Source of the DNA: Flavobacterium sp. 270
GTDB lineage: Bacteria > Bacteroidota > Bacteroidia > Flavobacteriales > Flavobacteriaceae
Length of the DNA: 64,000 bases
Direction of reading: 5' to 3'
Assembly (NCBI RefSeq): GCF_004368785.1
Contig: NZ_SODM01000003.1
Coordinates: 310,001 to 374,000 of the forward strand
Notes under the pieces: generated by a model
The model's database searches: none
The model's input: the letters and a program-made list of their open reading frames with translations, nothing else
What the model was told of the DNA's origin: nothing
Shown here: positions 1 through 7,950 of the stretch, piece by piece
Layout: the number at the start of each line of letters is the position of its first letter
How positions within the stretch are numbered: the stretch's first letter is position 1
Program-made: the position numbers and the translations under genes

Positions 1-513
1 AGTGATTAAGAGATTTGGATCTTTCGGAACAGGTTTGTTTTTATTTGCTGCCGGAATGTCTTCAAAATAATATCTGGACTTTTTTAAATCAGGATATTTT
101 TCCAGCAGATAATCATTTAATTCATACGGACTACCTTTGCCTTTATGCAAATCTTCAGAAAGAATTGGCGTGATTAAAAGTTGGTTTACATTTTCTTTTA
201 ATGCTTTATAATGCTCCGAAGTCGTAGAAAAATCATCCTGAGAAATAACGCCTTCGTCAGATAATTTTCGGATTACAGAAAGACGCACAAAATCGCCATT
301 GATTTCTATTACTTTAAAAACAAAATAATAAGTGGTATAACTCTGGCTTCCGTTAGAACCGCGTTGTTTACTAAAAATAAAACTTCCCAATTGCAGTTTG
401 TGTTCCTTGCTGTTGATTGCTTTTTTCCACATATACGGTTTGTAAACCAATTGTTTTACAATAAAAAAGACAACAATACTGATTAGGATTACAACTAAAA
501 TTCTTTTGTTCAT
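1..513 (-). CDS. Membrane-anchored hypothetical protein, C-terminus beyond window
   Basis: An open frame of 171 codons begins with ATG at 513-511 and runs off the left edge, so the protein is incomplete here. The start MNKRILVVILISIVVFFIV gives one N-terminal membrane segment or uncleaved signal anchor. The rest is polar and probably outside the cytoplasm; a stretch around residues 40-70 alternates hydrophobic and polar residues like a beta structure. I recognise no family. The next gene on this strand is separated from it by a terminator, so it probably has its own promoter. Function unknown. Confidence 0.75.
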   Translation of the reverse strand, partial: MNKRILVVILISIVVFFIVKQLVYKPYMWKKAINSKEHKLQLGSFIFSKQRGSNGSQSYTTYYFVFKVIEINGDFVRLSVIRKLSDEGVISQDDFSTTSEHYKALKENVNQLLITPILSEDLHKGKGSPYELNDYLLEKYPDLKKSRYYFEDIPAANKNKPVPKDPNLLIT

Positions 514-591
514 TTGTTTTGAAAATAAAGCGTTTCTACACAAATATCAATAAAATTTAATGATTTGCCAGTAGTTTATTTCGATATAAAT

Positions 592-618
592 TAAAAAAGC
601 CTCCATATTCTGAAGGCT
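592..618 (-). terminator. Rho-independent terminator of the hmp-DUF2798 operon
   Basis: Read on the minus strand, the arms AGCCT (618-614) and AGGCT (602-598) form a short stem followed by a run of T. It lies ten bases after the DUF2798 stop codon. Confidence 0.7.
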
Positions 619-627
619 CTCTTAACT

Positions 628-831
628 TTATTTTTTGTTTGAAAATATAAAAAATGAAAATAAATTTGAAACTAATCCCGCAACAAACCAGGAACGCATC
701 CAAAAAAATAAAAAATGAGATCGGTCTGCACAATTGATACTCGCTAAAGTAAAAGTGATAAAAAAGGTAGTTGTCAAATTTTGCAGGAATTGCGTGAGCG
801 GTTTACTGCGGTACAATTTGGCAATCTTCAC
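628..831 (-). CDS. Small two-TM protein, DUF2798-like
   Basis: A 67-residue protein with two hydrophobic segments (about residues 13-33 and 41-62). The layout fits DUF2798: a short basic start, a first helix, a loop, and a W-x-x-x-W-like stretch (FFWMRSWFVAG) opening the second helix. The start ATG is one base past the hmp stop codon, so translation is probably coupled to hmp. Function in the family is unknown; the coupling suggests a role in the nitric oxide or nitrosative stress response (inference). A terminator follows directly. Confidence 0.6.
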   Translation of the reverse strand: MKIAKLYRSKPLTQFLQNLTTTFFITFTLASINCADRSHFLFFWMRSWFVAGLVSNLFSFFIFSNKK

Positions 832-832
832 T

Positions 833-2044
833 TTAATTCAAATTAATTAACTGCGGGCCAAATTCTTCATAAAAAATATTTGCCTGATTTACATTCAGAT
901 TAAGCAGCGCTTCATATTGTGTTTTAATAAACATTTCCGGACCGCAGATATAAAATTTGGCTTCTTCTAATAAAATAGAATCTTTACATTTATGAAGATC
1001 AACACGGCCTTTTATAATTTGGTTCGAAGTTTCGTCATGACTTTCTACCGTATCATAAAAAGTAAACGTTTCCAGATGTGCAGCTTCCTTTTTAATGTCG
1101 ATAATTTGATTTTTAAAAGCGTGAACAGATTCGTTTCTGCAGCCGTGAATCCAGATTGTTTTTTTGTTTTGAATAGAATTCAGATTCGTTTCCAACATAC
1201 TCAACATTGGTGTAAGCCCAACACCGCCGCTTATTAATACCAACGGATTTTTTGAATCTTTTTCTAAATGGAATAATCCTGCCGGCGCTGAAATCGAAAC
1301 AATATCGCCTTCTGATTTATTGTGTAAAGTATTCGAAACCAATCCAGACGGATTTGGCGCAATTCCGGTTTCTTTTTTCACCGAAATTCTATAATATTCA
1401 GAATTTGGTGCGCTTGACAAACTATATTGTCTAGGTTGTAAAAGATTTAATTCGGGTACAAAAACCTGAATACTGATAAACTGCCCTGCATGATAATCAG
1501 CGATTTCTTTTCCGTCTTCCGGATAAAGATAAAATGATTTAATTTCTGCCGATTCCTGTACAATTTTTTTAATTTCAAATTTTCTCCAGCCGTTCCAGCT
1601 TCCCGGTTTTAAGGCATTTTCCAGGTACATTTCTTTTTCAAGATTAATCATGATATCGGCAAGCTGATAAAAAGCAACCGTCCAGGCATCAAGAATTTCT
1701 TGAGTTGCCGCTTCTCCCACAACTTCGCCAATAGAAGCGATAAGATGTGTTCCTACGATTTTATATTGTTCTGGCTGAATGTTTAAACTTCTGTGTTTGG
1801 TGCCAATTCCTTTTAAAACGCTGATTAAAACACCCGGATTTTCGATATTTTCGGCGTAAGCCAAAACCGCATTTGCCAAAGCCGATTTTTGTCTTCCGTT
1901 CGCCTGATTTCCCATATTAAACATATTTCGCAATTCAGGATGGGCTTTAAACATTCGGGCATAAAAATAATTCGTCAGATCTTCACCGCTTTCTCTTAAT
2001 ATTGGAATAGTAGCTTTGATAAGCTCTTTTTGATAGGTATTCAT
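833..2044 (-). CDS. hmp: Flavohaemoglobin, nitric oxide dioxygenase
   Basis: At 403 residues this is the usual length for the family, which turns NO plus O2 into nitrate using NAD(P)H. The N-terminal globin (about 1-140) shows the distal Tyr28 (YFYARMF), Gln52 and the proximal His84 (KHRSL). The reductase part has the FAD motif RQYSLSS near residue 206, a nucleotide-binding GGVGLTP near 270, and YICGPEMF near the C-terminus. It probably acts in the cytoplasm in NO detoxification. It is first in a two-gene unit with the DUF2798 protein, and a dyad about 110 bases upstream may bind an NO-responsive regulator. Confidence 0.96.
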   Translation of the reverse strand: MNTYQKELIKATIPILRESGEDLTNYFYARMFKAHPELRNMFNMGNQANGRQKSALANAVLAYAENIENPGVLISVLKGIGTKHRSLNIQPEQYKIVGTHLIASIGEVVGEAATQEILDAWTVAFYQLADIMINLEKEMYLENALKPGSWNGWRKFEIKKIVQESAEIKSFYLYPEDGKEIADYHAGQFISIQVFVPELNLLQPRQYSLSSAPNSEYYRISVKKETGIAPNPSGLVSNTLHNKSEGDIVSISAPAGLFHLEKDSKNPLVLISGGVGLTPMLSMLETNLNSIQNKKTIWIHGCRNESVHAFKNQIIDIKKEAAHLETFTFYDTVESHDETSNQIIKGRVDLHKCKDSILLEEAKFYICGPEMFIKTQYEALLNLNVNQANIFYEEFGPQLINLN

Positions 2045-2151
2045 TTTTGTGATATTTATGATAGGATTAAATATTTCTCGATTTAAAAAAATACTAAAGC
2101 GCTTTAGAATTTATATTCACAAAAATAGAACAGTACCAAAACTTCATTTTA

Positions 2152-2171
2152 TGACTCAAATCATAAAGTCA
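2152..2171. promoter_or_regulatory. Dyad between hmp and 2277 gene, possible Crp/Fnr-type operator
   Basis: The sequence TGACT-N10-AGTCA is a 20-bp inverted repeat in the divergent region between hmp and the zinc-ribbon gene. Size and arm spacing are close to Crp/Fnr-family sites, which control NO-response genes in many bacteria. Assignment to a regulator is inference. Confidence 0.4.
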
Positions 2172-2207
2172 AAAAAAGGAGATTAAAATTTGAATTAAAT
2201 TAATCTG

Positions 2208-2215
2208 TAAATTTG
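2208..2215 (+). promoter_or_regulatory. Bacteroidota -7 element TAAATTTG
   Basis: Matches TAnnTTTG about 60 bases before the zinc-ribbon gene. The nearest upstream TTTG (2190-2193) is only 14 bases away, short for a -33 box, so only the -7 part is well supported. Confidence 0.4.
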
Positions 2216-2276
2216 CTCGAAAACTAAAATGCTGCAAAAGAGCGTCTATTAGTATTGAAGTCTAAATTGAAGTTTT

Positions 2277-2591
2277 ATGAGTCAGAAATCTTATGTAAAG
2301 TGTCTGGAATGCAATACCGTAAATGTAAACAGTGATTATTGCAGTAACTGCGGTGCTATTATAAATGTAGTGCTAAAGCGAAAACTCGAAACTGAAAAAA
2401 AGATTCAAAAAAAAGTTGAGGAAAACAAAACCAAAGAACCCAATAAAATTGAAGTATTTTTAAGGAAAGCCTCAGAACATCCAAATGCTTTTATCCGATT
2501 ATCTTCTCAAGCCATATTCGCAGTCTGGTTATTTATGGCAATGGTAGTGGGCGGACTTATAGCGGCTGTTGTAGCAATTGCAGCAGGTTAA
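2277..2591 (+). CDS. Zinc-ribbon protein with C-terminal membrane segment
   Basis: A 104-residue protein. The N-terminus carries two CxxC pairs (C10/C13 and C22/C25), a typical zinc ribbon. A lysine- and glutamate-rich, probably helical linker follows (about 35-60). One hydrophobic segment at about 80-103 ends the protein, so it is likely tail-anchored with the ribbon in the cytoplasm. Small zinc-ribbon membrane proteins of this kind are common in Bacteroidota; no function is known to me. The next gene starts ten bases after the stop, so they are probably co-transcribed. Confidence 0.75.
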   Translation: MSQKSYVKCLECNTVNVNSDYCSNCGAIINVVLKRKLETEKKIQKKVEENKTKEPNKIEVFLRKASEHPNAFIRLSSQAIFAVWLFMAMVVGGLIAAVVAIAAG

Positions 2592-2601
2592 ACAAAAAGT
2601 T

Positions 2602-2949
2602 ATGTACAGGATAATCTATCTTTTAATGTGTCTTATCGCACTGATTATCTATGGTATGCAAAAAATGATGCTGCCTTTACCATCATTTATTAATAATTAT
2701 GTAAATGATTTTCTGTGTCTGCCTATTATACTTGGCGGAATTTCTTTTGCCATTCGGCGGTTAAAAAAAGATCCATTTTTTAGACTTCCTCTTGTTTTTA
2801 TAATTTGTTTCGCGGCCTATTATTCTTTTTATTTTGAATATTATCTGCCACAAATCAATCCCCGATATACGTCAGATTGGATTGATGTCGCGCTCTACTT
2901 TTTAGGTGGATTTGTTTATTTTTTTGGTGAAAATAAGTTGCTACAATAA
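2602..2949 (+). CDS. Small four-TM membrane protein
   Basis: I take ATG 2602 as the start (115 residues). A TTG start at 2578 would overlap the preceding gene and add a non-hydrophobic leader. The protein has about four hydrophobic helices, with a basic loop RRLKKDPF between the second and third and an aromatic stretch YYSFYFEYY. Similar Flavobacterium proteins are often named 'magnesium citrate secondary transporter', but nothing here shows transport. Probably in one unit with the zinc-ribbon gene. Confidence 0.65.
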   Translation: MYRIIYLLMCLIALIIYGMQKMMLPLPSFINNYVNDFLCLPIILGGISFAIRRLKKDPFFRLPLVFIICFAAYYSFYFEYYLPQINPRYTSDWIDVALYFLGGFVYFFGENKLLQ

Positions 2950-3030
2950 CTTTTTGGTTTATGCTATGAAATTCAGCTAAGAAAATGTCCAATTCAGAAC
3001 TTAGTTGGTCCAGTTCCCAATTTTAATGCT

Positions 3031-3060
3031 TTTGTACAGTAGAGTTTCGCAATATCTTTG
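3031..3060 (+). promoter_or_regulatory. Bacteroidota promoter TTTG-N18-TATCTTTG
   Basis: TTTG at 3031-3034 and TATCTTTG at 3053-3060 fit the Bacteroidetes -33/-7 consensus with ideal spacing. Transcription should begin near 3067, which rules out the upstream start at 3005 for the cupin gene. Confidence 0.75.
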
Positions 3061-3103
3061 GTATATCAAATTGAAAAACAACCAATTAATCTTTAATGAT
3101 ATT

Positions 3104-3529
3104 ATGAAAAAGACACAAAACACACCGAAGAAAAATCTTTTATCTACTGTAATCGTAGTTTTTATTTTTGCATTATTTATTCTTCCAAATGCAATTAATG
3201 CTCAGAAATCTGAAATAAAAAGAACAGATTTGCAGCAACATGATCTTAGTATTCCGGGAAAAGAAGCTGTACAGGCGACCATAGATTTTGGACCGCATAC
3301 CGCTTTTGGAAAACATTATCATCCGGGTGAAGAAATTATCTACGTCTTAAAAGGAGCTATAGAATACGAAGTAGAAGGCAGCGCACCCGTAATGCTAAAA
3401 GCAGGAGATGTATTGTTTATTCCGGCAGGAACAGTTCACGCTGCTAAAAATAACACCAACGAAAATGCTGTAGAATTAGCCACTTATGTTGTAGAAAAAG
3501 GAAAACAGCTTGTAGTAATGAAAAAATAA
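3104..3529 (+). CDS. Secreted cupin-domain protein
   Basis: The start at ATG 3104 is chosen because the promoter above places the transcript start near 3067. The 141-residue protein opens with a basic start, a hydrophobic helix and a signal-peptidase-like end (NAINAQ), so it is exported, probably to the periplasm. The cupin part shows the metal motif G-x-HYHPGEE-x-x-Y-V-L-x-G and the second motif AGDVLFIPAGTVHAA, with His and Glu ligands. Single-domain cupins like this include small oxidoreductases and binding proteins; the substrate cannot be read from the sequence. A terminator follows. Confidence 0.85.
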   Translation: MKKTQNTPKKNLLSTVIVVFIFALFILPNAINAQKSEIKRTDLQQHDLSIPGKEAVQATIDFGPHTAFGKHYHPGEEIIYVLKGAIEYEVEGSAPVMLKAGDVLFIPAGTVHAAKNNTNENAVELATYVVEKGKQLVVMKK

Positions 3530-3555
3530 TTTTCATCTAAAATTGATTCTTAATT

Positions 3556-3596
3556 TGGTTCTGTTTCTAAAAGAAGAAATAGAACCATTTTTGTTT
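3556..3596 (+). terminator. Rho-independent terminator after the cupin gene
   Basis: Arms TGGTTCT (3556-3562) and AGAACCA (3581-3587), followed by a T-rich tract. In 3597-3828, before the dehydrogenase gene, I see no further gene or clear promoter. Confidence 0.65.
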
Positions 3597-3828
3597 TTAT
3601 CGCTATGTGTTTTCTAATAAGTGAAACGTCTTTTTTAGCGTAATCAAATCTATGCTTTTATGTGTTTAAAATATAGAAGCCTGTTATTGCTACTATTGAA
3701 GTTTTGTAATAACCACGCATAATCGTGTAAAATTTTATAAGGTAATCTGAAGTAAATTTAAGCTTTTGTAAATGAGAGGATTATTTTCATTTTCAGTCTA
3801 AAATTTAAATCACATAAAAACTTCAGTT

Positions 3829-4932
3829 ATGATCCATCCAATTATTTACGATGAAAATAAAAAATTTGTTACGAAAGCATACGGAGCTTCCGGAAATCTT
3901 ATAGGCGGCAAAACTCTAAGCGAAATGCAGATTGAGCGCTTTAAACCCAAAGCAGATGAAGTTTTAATCGAAATATTGTATTGTGGCGTTTGCCATTCTG
4001 ATATTCATCAGGTCAACAACGACTGGAAAAATACGATTTATCCCTGCGTTCCCGGACACGAAATCATCGGAAAAGTTATAGAAATTGGTAGCGAAGTTTC
4101 TGCATTTTCACTTGATGACATTGTAGGCGTTGGCTGTATGATCGATTCCTGCCAAAATTGCAAGCCCTGTATGCACGGAGAAGAGCAATTTTGTCTGGGT
4201 CCAGTTGCACAAACGATGACGTATAACGGATATTTTAAACCAGACGGATCAGAGTACAATACTTTTGGAGGCTTTTCTACCCACATCGTAGTCAAAGATT
4301 CCTTTGTTTTACATATTCCACACAACCTTAAATATGCAGCAGCTGCACCAATTTTGTGTGCTGGAGTTACTACTTATTCGCCTTTAAAACATTGGGGAAT
4401 TCAGGAAGGACATTCTGTTGGTATTATTGGGATTGGAGGTTTAGGCCACATGGGAGTTATGATTGCAAAAGCAATGGGCGCGCACGTAACAGCTATTACA
4501 ACAAAAGAAGAAAAAAGACAGGCAGCGCACGAACTTGGCGCCGACGAAATTTTGATTTCTGAAGATGAAGAAGCAATGAAAGCTAAAGAAACTACTTTTG
4601 ACTTCTTGCTTTGCACTATTCCCGAAAATTTTGACATTAATCCATATATTTCACTTTTAGCACCACGAGGCACTATCGTTACGGTTGGTTTACTTGGCCC
4701 GTACAAATCGCCAACCAATAATATGGAAGTGGCAAAATACGGCAGATCTGTAGCCGGTTCTTTAATTGGCGGTATTGCAGAAACTCAGGAAACACTTCAT
4801 TTTTGTGCTGAACATAATATTCTGCCACATGTAGAAATGATCGATATAAAAGACATCAATAAAGCTTTTGAACAGATTAAAAAGGAACAAGTACGTTTTC
4901 GATTTGTTATTGATATGAAATCATTGGAGTAA
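3829..4932 (+). CDS. Zinc-dependent NAD(P) alcohol dehydrogenase (CAD/YahK type)
   Basis: A 367-residue medium-chain dehydrogenase. Catalytic zinc ligands are visible: Cys55 in GVCHSD, His in GHEIIG near residue 80, and Cys in APILCAG near 180. Four structural-zinc cysteines lie in SCQNCKPCMHGEEQFC. A Rossmann motif GIGGLGHMG sits near 200-210. Cinnamyl-alcohol/YahK-type enzymes reduce a wide range of aldehydes with NADPH. It lies 24 bases before the repair exonuclease gene and may be co-transcribed with it, but there is no clear functional link. Confidence 0.92.
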   Translation: MIHPIIYDENKKFVTKAYGASGNLIGGKTLSEMQIERFKPKADEVLIEILYCGVCHSDIHQVNNDWKNTIYPCVPGHEIIGKVIEIGSEVSAFSLDDIVGVGCMIDSCQNCKPCMHGEEQFCLGPVAQTMTYNGYFKPDGSEYNTFGGFSTHIVVKDSFVLHIPHNLKYAAAAPILCAGVTTYSPLKHWGIQEGHSVGIIGIGGLGHMGVMIAKAMGAHVTAITTKEEKRQAAHELGADEILISEDEEAMKAKETTFDFLLCTIPENFDINPYISLLAPRGTIVTVGLLGPYKSPTNNMEVAKYGRSVAGSLIGGIAETQETLHFCAEHNILPHVEMIDIKDINKAFEQIKKEQVRFRFVIDMKSLE

Positions 4933-4956
4933 TTTTTTAACCCTTAAATTCAAAAA

Positions 4957-5973
4957 ATGAATCCTCCATTACTAGCGTTTAACGATAAGGGAATTTACTG
5001 CCAGCAAGCCGATGTATATCTGGATCCGTGGAAACCGGTTAAAAATGCTATTATTACCCACGGCCACGCAGACCACTCGCGCTGGGGACATCAAAATTAC
5101 ATTACACATCATACCAATGTGCCGATTATAAAACATCGTTTGGGCGATATTAACGTTACAGGTAAAGACTGGAACGAAACTTTTACCGTAAATGGTGTTA
5201 CATTTTCACTTCATCCTGCAGGACATATTATTGGCTCTGCACAAATTCGGGTAGAATACAAAGGCGAGGTCTGGGTTTTTACCGGAGATTATAAAACGGA
5301 AGACGATGGAATTTCTGTTCCGTACGAAGTCGTAAAATGCAATTCTTTTATAACCGAATGTACTTTTGGTTTACCAGCTTTTAAATGGACACCGCAAGCC
5401 GAAGTTATGACCGACATCAACAATTGGTGGGCAGAAAATCGTGCCGAAGGAAAAACCTCTGTTCTCTTTGGATATTCACTTGGAAAAGCCCAAAGATTGT
5501 TGAAATATTTAGATACCGATATCGGCAAAATATATACGCACGGAGCTATCGAAAATATGACCAACGTATTGCGTCCGTTAGTAGATTTTCCTCCGACAAC
5601 GCGAGTAACTTCAGAAATTAAAAAAGAAGATTTATTGGGAAATATTGTCCTCGCACCGCCAAGCGCGCACGGAAGTACGTGGATTAGAAAAATGACGCCA
5701 TACGTAACGGGTTCTGCCAGCGGATGGATGGCTTTTCGCGGTGCAAGAAGACGTCGTGCCGTAGATCGCGGTTTTGTTTTAAGCGATCATTGCGACTGGA
5801 CAGGATTATTGGAAAGCATACAAGCAACTGGCGCTGAAAAAGTGATTTGCACGCACGGTTACTCGGATATTTTTTCGAAGTATTTACAGGAATTGGGTTA
5901 TGATGCACGAACAGCGCATACACAATACGAAGGCGAATTAGGAGAAATGGATGCTAAAAAAGAAGAAGAATAA
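4957..5973 (+). CDS. Ligase-associated DNA exonuclease, metallo-beta-lactamase fold
   Basis: 338 residues with the metal motif HGHADH at 35-40, further ligands near AGHIIGSAQ and TGDYK, and a C-terminal SDHCDW/CTHGY region typical of the beta-CASP/RNase J-like branch (TIGR04122). In this family the gene travels with an ATP-dependent ligase, an Lhr-like helicase and a PdeM phosphoesterase, all of which follow here. It probably trims 3' or 5' DNA ends before ligation; the precise polarity is not readable from the sequence. It is first in the cluster. Confidence 0.92.
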   Translation: MNPPLLAFNDKGIYCQQADVYLDPWKPVKNAIITHGHADHSRWGHQNYITHHTNVPIIKHRLGDINVTGKDWNETFTVNGVTFSLHPAGHIIGSAQIRVEYKGEVWVFTGDYKTEDDGISVPYEVVKCNSFITECTFGLPAFKWTPQAEVMTDINNWWAENRAEGKTSVLFGYSLGKAQRLLKYLDTDIGKIYTHGAIENMTNVLRPLVDFPPTTRVTSEIKKEDLLGNIVLAPPSAHGSTWIRKMTPYVTGSASGWMAFRGARRRRAVDRGFVLSDHCDWTGLLESIQATGAEKVICTHGYSDIFSKYLQELGYDARTAHTQYEGELGEMDAKKEEE

Positions 5974-6005
5974 CTTCGTTTAAAATGATACTGAATTTTT
6001 ACGCA

Positions 6006-6115
6006 GATGAAACGGATTCGCTATCGCGAAGACGCTGAAAAAAACTGATTTCTCATTTTAGAGAAGAAAAAATCCGTGCCAATCCGCGTTTTTGCGATAG
6101 CGAATCCGTTTCATC
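6006..6115. repeat. Intergenic inverted repeat, 22-bp perfect arms
   Basis: The arm at 6006-6027 is exactly complementary to 6094-6115, separated by a 66-base loop. It fills most of the gap between the exonuclease and ligase genes. The text resembles other intergenic inverted repeats in this window (11063-11198, 34102-34179, 63923-63975) with words such as AATCCGT and TTTCATCCG. It could form a large hairpin in the polycistronic mRNA. Confidence 0.85.
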
Positions 6116-6151
6116 CGTGTTCAGATTTACGTCACCAAAAAATAATAAAGC

Positions 6152-7753
6152 ATGAAGAATTTTGCCGAACTCATAAAAACCTTAGACAGTTCTAATAAAA
6201 CTTCCGTTAAAGTAGATGCTTTGACGCAATATTTTATGAATGCAAGTGATGAAGACAAAGTCTGGACGATTGCAATACTTTCGCATCGTCGTCCGCCGAG
6301 ACCTGTCAATACCACTTTGCTGCGTTTATGGGCAAATGAATTGGCGAATATTCCGCCTTGGCTGTTTGAAGAAAGTTATCATATTGTGGGCGATTTGGCA
6401 GAAACCATTGCATTGGTAATTCCAACTACAAAAGAACATTCGGATAGAAGTCTAACCGAATTTCTTCAGGAAATTTTAGCCTTAAAAAAGAAAACCGACG
6501 TTGAGAAAAAAGAATATTTACAGACCAATTGGCTGGCGCTGAATTATTATGAACGTTTTGTTTTTACCAAATTAATTACTGGAAGTTTCAGAATCGGTGT
6601 AAGCCAGAAATTAATGACCAGAGCACTTTCTAAAGCTGAAAACATTGATGAAGATGCTTTGGCGTATAAATTAATGGGAGACTGGAATCCGAATACCATT
6701 ACGTTTCAGGAATTGATTCTGGACGAAAAAAGCAGTGATTATTTATCAAAACCATTTCCGTTTTATCTCGCGTATCCAATTGAAGGCGAACCTTCAAACT
6801 TAGGAAATGCCGAAGAATGGAGCGCCGAACATAAATGGGACGGAATCCGCTCGCAGACGATTATCCGTGAAAACGAAATTTATGTCTGGAGTCGCGGCGA
6901 AGAATTGGTTACAGATAAATATCCCGAATTTACTTCGTTTATTGGAGTTATTCCGGATGGAACGGTGATCGACGGAGAAATTCTTCCTTTCGTAGAAAAT
7001 GAAATCGGAACTTTTAACGATCTGCAAACGAGAATTGGACGAAAAACAGTTTCGGCAGCCATCTTAAAAAAATCTCCTGTAATTATAAAAGCTTACGATT
7101 TATTAGAATGGAAAGGCGAAGACATTAGAAATCTTCCTTTTGAAGAACGCCGTATATTATTAGAACAATTGTATGAAGATGTAAAAGATAAAGATATTCC
7201 ACTGCAGCTTTCAGAAAGAGTAAAATTTTCGACTTGGGAAGAATTGACGGAAGAAAGGTTGCGCTCCCGCGAAATGAGAAGCGAAGGTTTAATGATAAAA
7301 CGAAAAGATTCTCCATATCTCGTAGGAAGAAAAAAAGGCGATTGGTGGAAATGGAAAATTGAACCTTTGGTAATCGACGCCGTTTTAACTTATGCAATGC
7401 GCGGCCATGGACGACGTTCCAATTTATTTACCGATTACACTTTTGCTTTATGGCATCAAAACGAAAACAACGAACGCGAACTCGTCACTTTCGCGAAAGC
7501 GTATTCCGGCCTAACCGACGCCGAATTTAGAATGGTCGACGACTGGATTAAAAAAAATACATTAGAACGATTTGGTCCCGTGAGAAGTGTAACACCTCAA
7601 CTGGTTTTTGAAATTGGTTTTGAAGGAATCTCACTTTCTAAAAGACATAAAAGCGGAATTGCCACAAGATTCCCGAGAATTTTGAGATGGCGACATGATA
7701 AGAAAATTGATGAAGCAAATTCTATAGAAGATTTGAAGAGTATGATTGTTTAA
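6152..7753 (+). CDS. ATP-dependent DNA ligase of the Lhr-associated cluster
   Basis: A 533-residue ligase. The N-terminal part (about 1-190) is the helical DNA-binding domain. The nucleotidyl-transfer domain has the adenylated lysine K228 in KWDGIR, motif III near VIDGEIL, motif IV SEGLMIKR and motif V WWKWK. The C-terminal OB-fold ends near 530. It seals nicks using ATP and belongs to TIGR04120-type ligases whose neighbours are the exonuclease, helicase and PdeM found here. It is separate from LigD at 17-19.5 kb, so the organism has two ATP-dependent ligases in 13 kb. Confidence 0.94.
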   Translation: MKNFAELIKTLDSSNKTSVKVDALTQYFMNASDEDKVWTIAILSHRRPPRPVNTTLLRLWANELANIPPWLFEESYHIVGDLAETIALVIPTTKEHSDRSLTEFLQEILALKKKTDVEKKEYLQTNWLALNYYERFVFTKLITGSFRIGVSQKLMTRALSKAENIDEDALAYKLMGDWNPNTITFQELILDEKSSDYLSKPFPFYLAYPIEGEPSNLGNAEEWSAEHKWDGIRSQTIIRENEIYVWSRGEELVTDKYPEFTSFIGVIPDGTVIDGEILPFVENEIGTFNDLQTRIGRKTVSAAILKKSPVIIKAYDLLEWKGEDIRNLPFEERRILLEQLYEDVKDKDIPLQLSERVKFSTWEELTEERLRSREMRSEGLMIKRKDSPYLVGRKKGDWWKWKIEPLVIDAVLTYAMRGHGRRSNLFTDYTFALWHQNENNERELVTFAKAYSGLTDAEFRMVDDWIKKNTLERFGPVRSVTPQLVFEIGFEGISLSKRHKSGIATRFPRILRWRHDKKIDEANSIEDLKSMIV

Positions 7754-7762
7754 TGTTTTTTG

Positions 7763-7933
7763 TTTCAGGTTTCAGGTTTCAGGTTTGAAATGAGGTTATC
7801 CTTCGACTTCGCTCAGGATGACAATCGCTTATGTCTGGCTGAGCGAAGTCGAAGCCCACACACAGGAAAACCTGAAACCTGAAACCTGAAACCTGAAACC
7901 TGAAACCTGAAACCTGAAACCTGAAACCTGAAA
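7763..7933. repeat. Nested inverted repeat with heptanucleotide tandem array
   Basis: Three copies of TTTCAGG (7763-7783) face nine perfect copies of its complement CCTGAAA (7871-7933). Between them sits a second inverted repeat of 16 bp (7801-7816 with 7839-7854; TTCGACTTCGCTCAG type). The array ends 17 bases before the helicase start codon, so it forms most of the local leader. Change in copy number by slippage is expected for such arrays (inference). Confidence 0.92.
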
Positions 7934-7950
7934 CAAAACAAATAAAAAAA

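Noticed and set aside
2578..2601. Longer start for the four-TM protein
   Set aside because: It would need TTG, overlap the zinc-ribbon gene and add a polar leader before the first helix.
4038..4718. Antisense frames in the alcohol dehydrogenase gene
   Set aside because: They overlap a gene with complete catalytic motifs and match no family; similar shadows occur across fumC, menE and the methyltransferase gene.
7763..7933. Possible CRISPR array
   Set aside because: The copies are directly adjacent 7-mers without spacers; no cas genes are present. The same holds for 51906-51975 and 43558-43593.
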